Shown: positions 44,389-57,462, numbered from the stretch's first letter. The stretch: 64,000 nucleotides of DNA from Sinohyriopsis cumingii (GCA_028554795.2 CM068826.1:100621346-100685345), one strand, 5' to 3'. A program made the numbers and translations. The notes: generated from the sequence alone by a model not told the origin.

Positions 44389-47104
44389 TTGTAAAAAATG
44401 AACCAGTCATTTAGAAACCCCAATGTTTTACGTTGCGTGTTTGTTTGTTTTATGTGAAAGTAAAGAAAAACGAAGAAATAAAACCAAACGTGAACAAAAG
44501 GGTCAACTTTTTCTTAAACTCATCACTTCTGTTATTCACTCGACATCATATTTTCCAGCCATTTGCGTGACAAAACACAATTTTTATAAAAGACGAGACT
44601 AGGGAATTTTCATGCGCAATGTGATCTGTATATACAATATTTTGCAAGTAATATTAGGAGGATGAAAAATTCATCAAAGATTTTATTGTCATCTTTTTGT
44701 TTAAGTTTAAAATTTGGGTTATAACTTTGGACCCATTCCACAAATAATAAACTGTTCTGGATTTAGTCATAATGAACTGATGAATTTATACACTAACTAA
44801 ATATCAATTATTTGTTCTAGTTAAGCGACAGGTTATTCAATATAATTACCTCTTAGAAATTACCGTAATCTGGTTGCAGCAGTTAGAATTGATATTAACA
44901 AATATGTTATGCGCAACTGAAGTCATATGCACAAAATACATTTTTAGTAACCAAAGTTTCAATACAAACTTTGACTGATTCCGCTGTGTTTCTTCGGGAG
45001 TTTTCAAAACTAAATTTTTAATCAAAACAGAACCTACAGGAAATTGTGTAGACTTCTTTTACTCTTTTGTAGCAAAAAACCACCTCGACCAGCAAAGTAC
45101 TGATACTTATTATCATGGGCCGTCGCCGGATTCGTAAATGGCCAGCTTGTACAGCAATGGTTACCATGGGACATAATACGCCAACAAATATGGGTCTATG
45201 CAGTTTGTTAGAAGTAATCAGTAGATCAAAGTCTATGTTGTTTGCAGCAAGATTCGACTTAAAACATATATGCGATTCATTACTGCCTACGTTACTGTCT
45301 TATTTTTGAGAAAAGCAACAGTAAAGACAAACACAATTCTCATTTCACTTGTTGTTAATGTCACTATTAAGAGAAGAATTCTTTATATAAAACTTTATGG
45401 TTCATAAATCGAAATAAAAATTGACGTACAAAATTATGTATAATCTTAAAATAAAGAGATATTCAGCCACTGAATACAACTGTCATTCTTTAAGAAGAAA
45501 ATTTATCTATAATCCGAGAATTAAAACGAATATACTAATTACACAGATTTCAAGATGCAATTCGAACTATTGAATATTCATTTTCTTCGCCGCAAATACG
45601 TGTTTTCTTTAAAATTCGTGAACATCAAATGCACTATAACTTACAAACATGGTAGAGGCACCATTACATCTTGGAGTACCTAATAGTAAACGAAGACTCT
45701 TGTTATAATCAATAACTATTTTTTTTGTTGTTATTTCTCTATATTTTGCAGAAGTGCGCAATACACTGTGCAACAGTAAGATCTGAGTAATCTAATTTTA
45801 AAATTCTAAGAAAAATTTCTAAATATTTGTAAAAGCAATGTTTGTCAGAAAACAAAAATCTGTAATATTTAATAATGTTTTCGTAATTGAACAGACTGGA
45901 TTTAAATTTATCACGAGATATTCATTATATTTGCCACCAACATTAGTTTATAGTGGCATGAGAAGACACTCATAGAAAACTGTGTCGCTTCTTTTTGAAT
46001 AGTGGCAAAATTTCATTACACTGACATCATTAACCGCTTTAGTCTTTAAATTAAATACTTTCTACGAAAGGAAAACGTGTATATCGCGTTTGTAAAACAC
46101 GAAACTCGTTCTACAGATTGACAAGGGAGAAGAATTTATATACAAAAAGAGCTTTATAAAGATGAAGAAAAAAATGACTCGCAAAACAAGTAATTTCAAG
46201 CACTTTGCATCGTTATATTCTTTCAAACTAGCTATCGTAGGGCCTAGCGCAAAAATCACGAACACAGCAGCCCCTAAGAAAAACTTCGGTTGGTAGCTAA
46301 TTCTTCGGTTGGTAGCAATTCTAGAAAAGAAAAAGATAGGATAACGTCCATTTGGAAGACACATTACAAGCCTCTACAACAGTGCCCTATGGAAACATCG
46401 AGCTGGTTTAGACCAAATTGACCTTATGTAAACTTTTCATAATTTATGGAAAATACATCTGAATGCATTAGGCGGATTAATTAGTTCAAAATGTATACAT
46501 TTTCTTGAAGCGCGGTTAAACATGCATTTAATTGACCAATCGTGTAAGCTGTATATGGGCTCAACCATATTTTTGCCGTATGTTTGAAGGTAGTTAAATG
46601 GTCCGTTTCGTAAAAATTCGATGTAGTTTCCGGCCTGTGTGCAACGACAGTGGTCATAAATCAATCAAGTCCGCCAAAAGTAGAGAAAATTAGTTGGAAG
46701 CAATAAAAACAAGTTTAAACTCCACTATTGTACGTGTTGCAATAATTTTTAGATAGTTGTCTTTAAAAAAATTGGAGTACTCAATATCCCAAGTTTCTTT
46801 TTTCTTTTGTTCATTAGTTTTGAGGCCACCACCAACACCACCCTAAAACATTATGTCAGCCATCTTTATTTGACGCTTAAGTTATCATTTTGTTGAATTT
46901 TATACTACGCATACTTTTTAATACCAATATAACTAACATTACATACGAGTTCTTGAGGCAGTTGGTATAAAATATGAGGAAACGAAACATTAGATGAGAC
47001 AAGAGAACTTTCAAAGGGTGAAAACGTTTCAGGATGGAAATTACCGGTGGCAAGAAAGATATGTCTGTCAATAAAAGTGAGTCCCATACACGGCCTTCCT
47101 AGTT
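43336..47104. other. Intergenic, no gene seen
   Basis: AT-rich sequence with a CA microsatellite at 44350-44387. Open stretches of 60-100 codons occur (for example 46062-46364 minus) but show no domain, and their composition matches random AT-rich frames. Confidence 0.55.
44350..44387. repeat. (CA)n microsatellite
   Basis: An uninterrupted CA run of about 38 bases. Confidence 0.95.
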
Positions 47105-47554
47105 TAATGAACAAAATAAGGACTGGAAAGTAGACCAGAAAACTGATGTTTATCCATGGACCACTAGAACACTAGATCAGAGAGACTATGTTAATAGATT
47201 GTACCTTCAAAGGAAAATCGGTAGCAAAGGCTTGGCAAATGTGAAAGACTGTACTCGGGAAGAACGCGAGCGAAAAATGTGGGGTAATTGATGAAGAATT
47301 TCAATGATTATTCTAGGAAGACGGCATTCTCAAAGACAAGGAACTAAACAATGGTTAATCAGAGAAAAGGCGCAACGAAACGAAAAGAGAATATAAAAAA
47401 TATCCATCAGGTACACATAACAAGAAACTAGAGGGGACGCAAGGAGAAGGCTCCACCTGTGTGCGTTTTAGAAGGAAACAGAAACTCGTGGTCAGCAAAG
47501 TTAATGCCAGTATACACAATCATCACATTTCACCATTGTGCATAGTATACAGGA
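47105..47554 (+). pseudogene. Non-LTR retrotransposon C-terminal remnant, first part
   Basis: Plus-strand translation near 47150-47290 gives YVNRLYLQRKIGSKGL and ANVKDCTREERERK, matching the DVDRLY.PR..GGRGL..VEDCV block that follows the RT in a family of non-LTR elements common in marine invertebrates (remembered motif). Stops and shifts follow. The homologous reading resumes after the SINE and CA run at 47905. Confidence 0.55.
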
Positions 47555-47770
47555 GTAAGGACGAGGCAGTCAGTTACCAGACCGGATGCAGGATGTGACG
47601 GGTTCGATGCCTGCCGAGTCATACCAAAGACTTATAAAAAATGGTACTAGCATCTGCCTCGTTTGGTGCTCAGCATTAAGAGGTTAGTGTTAGGACTGGT
47701 CGGCTTGCTGTCAGGATAATATTACTGGGTGGGACATAATGTTACATGTCTGCGCCATTAGCCCACCTTT
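47555..47770 (+). repeat. tRNA-derived SINE, plus strand, inside the retrotransposon remnant
   Basis: The head includes a B-box-like GACGGGTTCGATGCCTGCC (about 47599-47617). The tail has GGTACTAGCATCTGCCTCGT, TAAGAGGTTAGTG and TACTGGGTGGGACATAATG, the reverse complement of the tails at 19868 and 32505. It splits the flanking non-LTR coding remnant. Confidence 0.75.
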
Positions 47771-47853
47771 CTAGAAGTCGCTATAATCTGTCACACTGCA
47801 GACAATGTAGCCGTATGACTGATTTTAAAAAAAAGCTAAGTTAGAAATTCAAA

Positions 47854-47854
<1 letters not shown>

Positions 47855-47899
<45 letters not shown>
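47855..47899. repeat. (CA)n microsatellite
   Basis: A CA run of about 45 bases, lying between the SINE and the resumed retrotransposon sequence. Confidence 0.95.
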
Positions 47900-47902
<3 letters not shown>

Positions 47903-47904
47903 TA

Positions 47905-48240
47905 ATGCAGCAAGCTCGGGAGTACAAAATTAGTAAGACAATTAAGCTATGGCAGTACACTAGCAACTATCTAAGAAGATGGATTCAGTGCATCACCAAA
48001 TGTTACGATTACTCAGCCAGAAAAGGAGTCGAAAACAGTGAGGCACAAATGTGGGATTTCAACATCCAGACCAATATAATAACTCTGACACAGTGCAGGT
48101 AGACAAGGAGAGGGACATGTCCTGCATTATAGATATAGCAGTACAAGGTGACTACTATATTGTAAAAAAGAACCAGAAAAATGAAGTAGGCCAGGAAACG
48201 TGGAATGGCATGGGACACGTAGACAAAGATCGTTTTAATT
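47905..48240 (+). pseudogene. Non-LTR retrotransposon C-terminal remnant, last part
   Basis: One frame (47905-48102) encodes YDYSARKGVENSEA and MWDFNIQTN. A shifted frame (from about 48096) encodes VDKERDMSCIIDIAVQGDYY. In the family I remember these are contiguous: WDFNIQTD, then an RPDIVVVDK element, then IIDIAVPGD, near the C-terminus. The RPDIVV part is lost at the frameshift near 48090. The copy runs directly into the 28-bp minisatellite. Confidence 0.6.
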
Positions 48241-48250
48241 ATGATCGGAG

Positions 48251-48600
48251 CGATATGAGTTTTAACACAGGACACAGCCTACATGAATTACAACACAGGG
48301 CACAGACTACATAAGATACAACACAGGGCACAGCTTACATGAGTTACAATACAGGGCACAGCCTCCATGAGTTACAACACAGGACACAGCCTACATGAGT
48401 TACAACAAACACAAGATACAGCCTACACGAGTTACAAAACAGGACACAGCCTACGTGAGTTACAACGCAGGACACAGCCTACACGAGATACAACACAGGA
48501 CACAGCCGACATGAAATACAACACAGGGCACAGCATACATGAGTTACAACACAGGACACAGCCTACATGAGTTACAATGCAGGACACTGCCTACACAAAC
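48251..48600. repeat. 28-bp minisatellite, about 12 units
   Basis: The unit CACAGGACACAGCCTACATG + AGTTACAA recurs from about 48268 to 48597 with scattered substitutions (GGGCACAG, CACGAG, GATACAA) and one longer unit near 48398-48429. The open frame through it is an artefact of the near-triplet composition. Confidence 0.95.
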
Positions 48601-49313
48601 CAGGACTAGCGCTAAAGCCTGACCAACTACAAAAATGCGACACTCGTAGAAACAACATGGATATTAAGGAATGTCATTGAGACCCACGGACACAGAAAGA
48701 TTCAAAATTTCATGCAGTAAGAAAGCAGTCACAATACCATCAGGAAGACGTGAAAAATAGAAACAATAACAAACAAACAAACGAGTAAATAAATAAATAA
48801 ATAAATGCTTCTTTCATCCCATGGGACGTTAGTTGCTAGTATTTGCATAGTTTTACTTTTCTACTTGAAAATTAAACATTATTCACGGTTTGTAGGATCT
48901 CAGTAGTCAAGGATTTACTATACTTTCTTATGGTTCTTATTCTGTGCGGGGGTAATGGGGGTGGGATGGGGTTATATTATTATTATTATTATTAAGATTA
49001 TTATTATTAAGATTATTATTATTGTTATTATTCTAGAGTGTGAAACAGATAATTCATTCTGCCTAGAGCTTATGATCTCAAGGTAATTATTTGTATTCGT
49101 GTATCCAATTCTTTGCTAAATAAATCAAACGTACATTTCCTTTCCACCTCGTCACTTTTCAACCTCTCGTGTAATGCTGAATACACAATGTTCATGTCTA
49201 ATGTAGATAAGAAATTTCTTCCACTAAATTGGCGAATAAGTAGTCGAATTGTAGATCGTCTGCCTATTTTAGAATTCTGTGTTCTCGATACATTCCCTAT
49301 ACTCCAATCCTAA
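48601..49313. other. Intergenic with an ATT microsatellite
   Basis: No gene; holds the TTA/ATT run at 48975-49035 and an AAAT run near 48788-48804. Confidence 0.6.
48975..49035. repeat. (ATT)n microsatellite with interruptions
   Basis: ATT triplets interrupted by AAGATT words, about 60 bases long. Confidence 0.9.
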
Positions 49314-49608
49314 GATTGTAGAGTTTAATAACTAAAGATTCGATTAGGTGTTTACATTATGAAACCGGCAACTCCGCTCCATTATAAAGATTGTAGAGTT
49401 TAATAACTAAAGATTCGATTAGGTGTTTACATTATGAAACCGGCAACTCCGCTCCATTATAAAGAATGTAGAGTTTAATAACTAAAGATTCGATTAGGTG
49501 TTTACATTATGAAACCAGCAATTCCGCTCCATTATAAAGGTTGTAGAGTTTAATAACTAAGGATTCCATTAGGTGTTTACATTATGAAACCGGCAACTCC
49601 GCTCCATC
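49314..49608. repeat. 75-bp tandem repeat, four units
   Basis: Units begin at 49314, 49389, 49464 and 49539, exactly 75 bases apart, with TGTAGAGTTTAATAACTAA near the start and GGCAACTCCGCTCCATTATA near the end. Units differ by only a few bases, so the amplification is recent. Confidence 0.95.
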
Positions 49609-49689
49609 ACTTGTTAAGTTCCACTACAGTATATGTTTCGGTAAACTGATAATATGTTAGTTCCAACCCTAACTGTAAAATGTATATTT

Positions 49690-50420
49690 TAGCACTGAAA
49701 CAGACCAGTGAGGATTGGGAAGACATTGTCAAGTATGAGTCTCAATATATAGAAATCATTATATGGTGGCAGACGTTACAACAATATCAATTTTATACGT
49801 GTGCTTCTGAAAAAAAAAAACCCACAAAAATAAGAAACTGAAACGTGCTACATTTCAAAGATTAGCTGGAGAGGCTGCAGTGGAACTGCTCAACCAATTT
49901 TCATTTCAAGAGGAGTAAAAAGACAAATTGAGCATCTGATACAGAATCTTAATAAGTATTGTTCCGCAAGGAAACACGAGACCTATGAGATGTATGTCTT
50001 CAACAGCAAATTACAAAATTTCTGGAAAGATTTGATCAATTCCTGTCGGATTTAGCAATCCTAACAAATATTGCAAGTTAAAAGCATCAGAAATGGCATC
50101 ATACAGGACAGAATCATTGAAGGGATAAATGATCATACAGTGGCAAGACGGCCATGGGAAAAGGATTTATCACTTGAAAGATGAAGTGAAGCATAGCTTA
50201 GGCCGCATCAGTTAGAATGAAAACAATTACTACGAAGGGACAACCAGATGTTGATGCATTGTAAAAGAAAGAAAGCCAGCAAAGAGTTAAACTTCAGAAG
50301 TGCTTTACAGAAAAAAAAAGCAAGGAAAGGAAGTGATGAATTACTGTACAAATGGTGGATTGTTTAATAGAAGCTAGTTATACCGAAATCATCACAGCTG
50401 CCATCAAGGACAGTTGATCT
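49690..50420 (+). pseudogene. Degenerate Ty3/Gypsy-type Gag fragment
   Basis: Plus-strand translation gives KHETYEMYVFNSKLQNF near 49973-50023, then IIQDRIIEGINDHTV and LSLERCSEA around 50097-50190. This order (ETYEM.VFN, L.D.IV.G..D...R..L, LSLEK) is typical of Gag in molluscan and fish Ty3/Gypsy elements. Stops and frameshifts are frequent, and no protease or RT follows. It stands alone and is likely an old, partial copy. Confidence 0.55.
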
Positions 50421-50429
50421 GTAGTAAAC

Positions 50430-50458
50430 AGTGTGTGTGTGTGTGTGTGTGTGTGTGT
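50430..50458. repeat. (GT)n microsatellite
   Basis: A GT run of about 29 bases. Confidence 0.95.
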
Positions 50459-51129
50459 CATAACCAACACAGCTAAATATTTTTGTCTCTTTTGTACCCC
50501 TCATCAACCAAAAAATAATTTTCTGTTGGAAGGTTTAATCATTGTTAATCTTTGATTGATTTCTATACATACCAACCAACCTATCTACCTACCTGCCTGC
50601 ATGTATAAACGGATGAACTGAAGCAGAATTCTACGGTATTCTGAAATCAATATCGCTCTGTTAGCCTTATACGATAAGGGAACACTGTTCAGTGTCTGTG
50701 GCCTGCTCAGTTAACCGTTGAAAACAGCACTGTAAGAAGAAACTCACTACCGGGATTGCCTTGACTGGAAAGCTCATCCTTAATGTACGACAAACACACG
50801 CATTTGTCTCGATTCTAACAACGGTCTCCAAATCACGTGAGCAAAATTTGTACTCTAGGAGATTCATATTTCTCATTTTTATTTTGATGAACCTCTATGT
50901 GAGAAAATACCGGAGCGGGACCTTATTTAGAAAGGACAGGCAGTAAACACTGAGTAATGATTTTCATGTTGCAACCACAGCCGAGGATGAAATCGAACGA
51001 TTAGCATAAACAAATGGTGAAATTGCTTAAAAAATAATTTACTATAGTGAATATTTACAAGACTATGGACTGGATGAAGTATTTCTGAATGAAAAAACCA
51101 AAAGGAAATTCGCGTAAATTCTCGTGAAG
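50459..51129. other. Upstream region of the claudin-like gene
   Basis: No separate gene. The 5' UTR and promoter of the claudin-like gene probably lie here, but no TATA box or initiator could be assigned with confidence. Confidence 0.4.
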
Positions 51130-51397
51130 ATGGGTAGTGGAAGGAAGCTAATTCCGGTAACGCTATTTTTAATAACGTTGTCCTTTTTACTACAGTTGAT
51201 CAGTTTTGTAAGTCCTGGGTGGATGGTAATTACTTTATATATAAAATCGGAGAGCTCCGTCGAAAGTAAAGTTGACATCATGGTAGCTTTGTGGTACACG
51301 CGCACCTGTGTTACAGACGATATCAACGAATCCTGCATCACCTGGTCTTACCAGGATATGGCACAAACTACGGCCGGAGGACTTCCATGGGTCGAGG
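51130..51397 (+). CDS. Claudin/PMP22-like protein, exon 1
   Basis: First coding exon of a 296-residue four-transmembrane protein. ATG 51130 is used because the open frame upstream offers only a GTG and the hydrophobic segment begins right after MGSGRK. It encodes transmembrane segment 1 (about residues 7-30) and the first extracellular loop with ALW (to W55), C60 and C69, like the W-LW-C-C signature of claudins, plus an N66-E-S glycosylation sequon. It ends in phase 1 at 51397, followed by the donor GTGAGT. It joins exon 2 at 60611 across a 9.2-kb intron. Such proteins act in cell junctions or as membrane scaffolds; the exact role is unknown. Confidence 0.85.
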
Positions 51398-54198
51398 GTG
51401 AGTTATCACTAACATAATCAATCATATGCATTTGTGTGCGAATAAGGAAATTACACAAAAGAATCAGGCATTGTCAAGTTTCCGTCAGCAAGTCCTGACA
51501 CTGAGGATGGAATTTCCCAATCCGTCACCGAACATTAGATTAATTATTATTTCTCTTAATTTTGTATAAAAATTGAAATATGCTGCATGACAATGCATAA
51601 TTTTAGTGATCGGGCTGGAGCAGCTTGTACCCCAGTTTCCGGTTTGCTTGGATTTTATCCTTTGCCGTGTATTACAAAGCATAACAATCGAGTCACTCAC
51701 CTCTTAGAATGCCCAAAATAGCTGTTTCTGATTGGCTAAATGATACTGTCATATAAGTAAATTATGAATGGGTTATTTTATATGAATATATGTTTCCTAT
51801 TAAATTTATGACCTTAAACCATATCTAAATTTTGCTAGTCTTGGAGGGCAAAACATTGAATTTATTCTCTGAGTGTATTCAATTTTGTATGACATAATTC
51901 CAAGTTTAATGTTCCATCCAGTATATTCCGTCTATGGGTCGCTGATTTTATTGAGTAAAGTCTAAAAGGAACAGTGAAATAAATATAAAGAACTCTCAAA
52001 GTGAAATCACGCGTATTTAATATAAATGATATGACATAGGTTTACACAGCATATTTATGACATCATATGAATAATCAGAATATTTTATCTATTCCTGATT
52101 TCTATTTGCGTTTAATAAAATTTATTAAAAATTTTATTATTTTACATTTTTTATGCAGCTTTTGCGCTGAATTTATGGGATTTTTTTCTGGTACAACCCG
52201 TCAAAATCATCCATAATCGTCGAATCTAGGGAGATGTCGGTTCAGTAAATAAGTAACTTTAACACAAAGTTATTTTAATCCGTATGTAACTGCGTGAATA
52301 TTCTCTTCCAGCATTTCGATGCTAGTGAAGTTTTATATAAATTATAACAAAAACAAAAGCGTATAGATTAGCCCTGATGAACGCGATGTAACTTTATTAC
52401 TCTATGGCACAGCAATAAAACTACAATACACTAATTGCTCATCCCAGTTATCACTGCATTTATCTACCTTAAAATGGTTTAGTGTTATTAATAAAGAATA
52501 TAGTGTTTTTGCCATGATTTTATATCGGACTATTAAATATAGCACAATTTTGATATAGATTTGGGTAGATTACTTTGAGTAAACATTGATAGACCTTAAA
52601 GTGTCGGTACATTCTTTCTTTTATAAAATTATTTAATTCAGTACATCGATTATGAGAAGATGATTCAAGAATGGCTGATATTGATTGAAAAGGAGGTAAC
52701 CATAGAAACTTACGACGACATTCATGAGAAAAGTTTCTCAAGGCGATGGAGATGATCTTTAAATTCATATGTCATCTCATCAATTTAATCATTTTAATGT
52801 TTCGAATAAAATATTTAGACGCATTGAATTTTATGATGAAAACTCAGTTTCTATCAATCATTTTTGCATTCGAGTAAAGGCCTTAAATCTTTCCGAGATT
52901 ATTAAATATGCAAGAATTTGTCCGTGCTGAAATTAAATGTATTTATTATATATTTGAAAAAGGATGGTGCAGCAGGAAATGTCTGCAAAAACCTTTGCCC
53001 ATGCGCACAATGTACGTCATATTTCATATAAAAAAACAATGGTGACAATAAACACGAATGAATTAACTTATTGCCTACAATTATATATCGGTTAATTACG
53101 ACTTATTAATTAAGGCAACAAATAATAAATAAGACGATAAAGGGGTAAGAAGGACAGAAGAAGGGAACTGTGTAAACCATTTACATCGTCAGGGTATTTC
53201 GGTATATTAAACTATTATAATAATGAAAAATTTAACTTCGTAAGGCAGGAGAAAATCATTAATGCAGTTTTATTCTTTGTGTGTGACAGATTCAGATTAG
53301 TGGATACCGTTTTCTTTAGACCAAAACTGCGACAAGGTACAGCCTAGGTTCCCATGCGAACATTTTAACCCACATCTGAAAATTACATGCAGTTATGGTA
53401 AGACTCTTCGGAGATATTTTTTTTTATCTATAAGTAAATACGGCCTTAGTCTTGACGGTTTTATAAATTCAAGGCAACGACTCGACCATCACATTTAAGC
53501 TACTTTGGTGAGGAAATTACCATATTGCCGTTTTTACCGTATTGCCGTATTTATCTCAGAATTTATTAGAGACAAAGGCAATTACTGTATTGCCGTATTT
53601 AGTTCAGACACGATCTATAATGTTGATAAAATTTCGTATTTTGATATAGTAATAAAATAGTTATTCCCAAAGCATTGTGTGGTAGAGGTATTTTTGTTTC
53701 GTAAAATGTCCCCGAGCTTTTAGCACTCTTGTTTTGCTGATGATGTACCTAACTGCGTCGAGACAGCGATAACAGCGATGTAACAGCATGTACACACAAT
53801 ATAACACGTTTGTAATGCCACAAGAATCGTAGTTAACTTGGATATAAAAGTTGTGTTTTTCAATTGAGGATCTTTAAGGAATTATGAAAATGTTTGTAAA
53901 TGAAGCACAAATTGGTACATTTTCGTTTTACAAATATATGGTTCTTGTGTTCACGTCCAAATTATCCTGGACGAACGCTAAGGAAATATTGGTAGCTCAG
54001 AGTATTAAATCTATTATGGCTATCTTTCATTACCAACGGAAATTTTGATACTGAAGTTGTGTAGATGCCTTAATAAAACATTTGATACTATGGTAAAATC
54101 TATATTATACAATTGTTATGAACATTGGGGACACAAATATTCAGAATGTATTGGACGTATTCAAAGCCTTTTCTGCAAGCAAACATGGATATGCGCAT

Positions 54199-54310
54199 TA
54201 TTTGGTGGTGGTGGTTATCGATGTCTAGATGTCAATCGACCGTGGCGTTTCAGCCCGAATCGAGGAAATAATAAAAATAGGAAATTAATGGATTGAATAA
54301 ATGGAGATCT
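54199..54310. repeat. Direct repeat, left copy (possible LTR remnant)
   Basis: GTGGTGGTTATCGATGT, ATCGACC and GGAAATTAATGGATTGAATA recur in the same order at 57463-57600. The pair brackets a minus-strand Ty3/Gypsy remnant, so these may be the last traces of its LTRs. Confidence 0.5.
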
Positions 54311-54839
54311 GAGCAGACCCAACACTGAATGTGTTGATGTGTCTCTAGTCTCTAATGTGCAGTGGCCTGGCGTGTGGCGATGTGCAAAGAGTCTTTTGAT
54401 GTATTGCAAAAATGTAATCCAAAATATTCTTGACTAAATTCACTATAATTCCAAATTAATGTTTCAGTCCAAGAATATTATTGAGCACTTTATAATTCCA
54501 TAGAATAAAAATTGTATAAATAAATCTACCCAAATGAAAAACTGAACACAACAATAAGACTGATTTTGCGTCAAGATGTTAAGGCAAGAATGGGTAATTT
54601 CTCAAGTAATCTACCTTAAAGCTAAGATACACTAAAAGAGCCCGGATGTAGGCCAGCCTCCTCTCTAAAATATTCCAAGTTGTAAATAAGTTTATGAATT
54701 TCCAATTCAAAACCTATGTCATTCACTCAGATTCAAATAAATATGTTTACCCGCAAACATAATGGTTTGAATGATTAATATATACTCTTAGAGAAATATT
54801 AGCTATGTAGTATGCTATTTATAAAATAAACGTAATGGT

Positions 54840-55450
54840 CAGGAATAACCTGAACTTGATTTTGGATTTCTTTAACACATCAACTTTGATACCAGGTGGT
54901 GTAATCAACTACCATTAATGCATATCATTATTGCTCTCCGACGCCGGCTTTATCAGACTTATCAGATCCATCGCCACCCTCAAGAAAAGCTCATCAGTCA
55001 GTGGGGTGGTTCAAAGTGGCACTGGGTGATAGAAGGTCTTAGGTGCCACTATAATGTCACACGACAAACAAATCCTCCGCACATCCACATATAACCCTGG
55101 GTAACAAAACTCCCTCACTAGCCTATCTTTGGTCTTCGCCACACACATATGGGTTCCAAGCAGACCCTCATGTTGCAGCGGAAGCACTTCTGCCCACTTA
55201 GCTCTAAGCTCAAGAGCTTGTTTGAGCATACATTTTTCTTTCAAAGCGTACCGGTGCAAAATACCTCATTTCGACGCGAACCTCACCTCGCTGTCTGGCA
55301 ATTTTCGAACGGAACTAGCTTTTGCATACCCGAGTACCTTGTTGAGAGACAAATCGTCCTTTAGAAGTTTCCTCAATTCGACAGGCAGAAAATTGTCTAT
55401 GGGCGAAGCCGTTGGTCTCTGCGGAGTATACCACGACTTTCGCTTCATTG
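54840..55450 (-). pseudogene. Ty3/Gypsy integrase fragment
   Basis: The minus-strand frame 55011-55259 shows the zinc-binding part of a retroelement integrase: QHEGLLGTHMCVAKTKDRL, REFCYPGLYVDV and CLSC, an H-H-C-C pattern. Downstream on the same strand, LFLRVAMDLISLIKPAS matches the first catalytic aspartate region, then VVDYTTWY in a shifted frame. An upstream piece at 55266-55448 precedes the zinc domain. The catalytic core is cut short near 54840. Together with the Gag-like part at 55800-56900 this is one decayed element with most of pol deleted. Confidence 0.7.
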
Positions 55451-55799
55451 CCCTCGTTTCAATCGAGTTGTATGCGTCATACGACTAGACTGTTGCAACA
55501 CATACATACACCCTAACAAGATGTCGTGAGACAACCCAGACAAACACACTGCTTGAATTCTCCCTAACATATACGGCGGGTCCAGATCAATATTAATGAG
55601 CTAATGTTTTGTCAAGTTAGTAAAATGGAGTTCATCCGTCTCGCCTGTATACTATAAAGGCTTGACATACTTACTGTCTACCAAGGCAGATTATCTGCAG
55701 CAGGTATCATAAAGCACGGTTGCCCTCTCCACACTAACTGTAGCTACCGCTGTGTTGGTCAACACCCCTATTTGGTGTTTCCAAACAGTGTCTGGAGTT

Positions 55800-56900
55800 A
55801 ATTGTTTTCAGACGGCACTTTCTACATTCCTTAACAGCATGGCCTGGCCTTTGCAGCCGTAACACAGCAGCTCTCCTGTCTTTCCATGTTATGCGTATCT
55901 GCCCTTTGATCTTCCCCGTCCCACGGAAATGATCTTGGTTGGGATTGCCGGCCCCTGGCCTTCCCCGTTCTGACCATTGAATCTTTAGAGTGACTCGTCA
56001 TTGGCCTTCCCTATGTTCACTGATGCTGGATCGGTCCATGCCAGCCCAGATCACTCTAGTAACGCTCGGCCATCACGCTTTTATATTCTAAGGTTGAGAA
56101 CTCTCGCTCCGTTCAAAACAAGACCAATTTTTTACGGTACGTACTAAGAACGTACTCTTTCAGAATTCCCTCCTACATGATTTCATACGTTAGCGCCGTA
56201 CCCGTTCTTTTTATCCATTTATCAAAGAGTACTCGCACGCTCACATGAAGTTGCGCGTGGGTTTCGGTGGTTATTTTCGACGACGCTCTGAAGAATTTTA
56301 GGAAACCTGCAATTTACAGTGGTGTAGTAGCACTTTCTTGAGAGCGTCGTTGTCGTCTGCGTCGTTCGGTTCCATTTTATGACAGACGTCCGTCACGGCT
56401 TCCTGTAAGAATACTGAAATGTTAATAGCTCACTGGTCTTTGGGTCAACTTTTCGAACTACGTCGAAAAGTTGTCAGTGATTTCGTCCTCTTCGCTGAAC
56501 ATGGGAATGTTGATCTGGATAGGTCGTACGTGTTCCGATCGCCTACTTGTAGGTCCTTAATGATCGCTAAGTTCTTCGCCCTACTTGTTGGTCTAGTCTT
56601 CTCCATTGCTAACGCATAATTGTGTTCCCTAGTTCTTTCCTCTGCTTGATATCTAGCTAACTCGACCTATCTCTCCTTCTCTGTTGCTTGTCTTTCTTTC
56701 TCTCGTTCCGCTACTTGTCTTTCACTTTCTTTCAGTCGCTCTGCCGCTTGTCTTTTTTTATCGCGCTCCGCTGCTTGTTGTTCCTTGTGTTCTCCTACAC
56801 GTATCTCCGCAAAATGGGTCCCGTCGTAATTTAACTAGTCCTTCACAATAAACTTAATTGTATTAACTGTCTGTCGCCATCTTAGTCTACATGAACGGTG
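55800..56900 (-). pseudogene. Ty3/Gypsy Gag fragment (coiled coil and zinc knuckle)
   Basis: On the minus strand near 56660-56810 the reading is rich in Arg, Glu, Lys and Gln (EHKEQQAAERDKKRQAAERL), a charged helical N-terminus common in invertebrate Gypsy Gag. Near 55835-55880 a CYGCKGQ word, then HAVKEC in a shifted frame, mark a CCHC zinc knuckle. Stops and shifts separate the parts, so no protein is made. The integrase fragment follows only about 400 bases on, so protease, RT and RNase H are missing. Confidence 0.65.
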
Positions 56901-57462
56901 TCAAAAGAGGTAAGATCTCTCATCCTAAGTTTCTCTAATTACCGTCCTAATCGAAAACAGCGTCCACACGTATATTCCTACTTCTGGTACGTCCTACCTA
57001 TTTATTTACTTACACCAGACGTTTCCCTTTACACAACAAATCAGCAGAACGGTCACTACACAGTTAAACTTCTCAAGTAAATTTCAGCGCAACGCTTACA
57101 TCAAACAATGCGCAATTACTACCTTGGTATTTACCAAATTATCTCCTCTCTCAAGAGTATGCAAAGGTACTCCCCTGGCCCAGTTTTCACAAATTCAGTA
57201 TACAAAACCCTTTCCACAAACGTGGGGAATAATAGTTCAGGCATGTGTCTTGATCCCTTACAATGCTATTATCACAACATTAAACGAAAATAAACAACAC
57301 AAACGTTGATGCACTTAGCATATAAAGTGCGCAGACAATGGTTCAACTCACTCGAACAGATATGCATTAACCAGCAGTACAGAAATTGTCAATGTTTGGA
57401 TAATTTGCGTCCTGTTTTTCATTGATCAGATTCTTCTACTTGAATCAGTTGTCCAATTTGTT

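Noticed and set aside
48367-48570. Repetitive protein-like frame (SYNTGHSLHELQ units)
   Set aside because: It is a translation of the 28-bp minisatellite; 28 is not a multiple of 3, so the frame is accidental.
48251-48600. Regular repeats suggesting a CRISPR array
   Set aside because: Units are contiguous with no spacers and lie in a eukaryotic context; this is a minisatellite.
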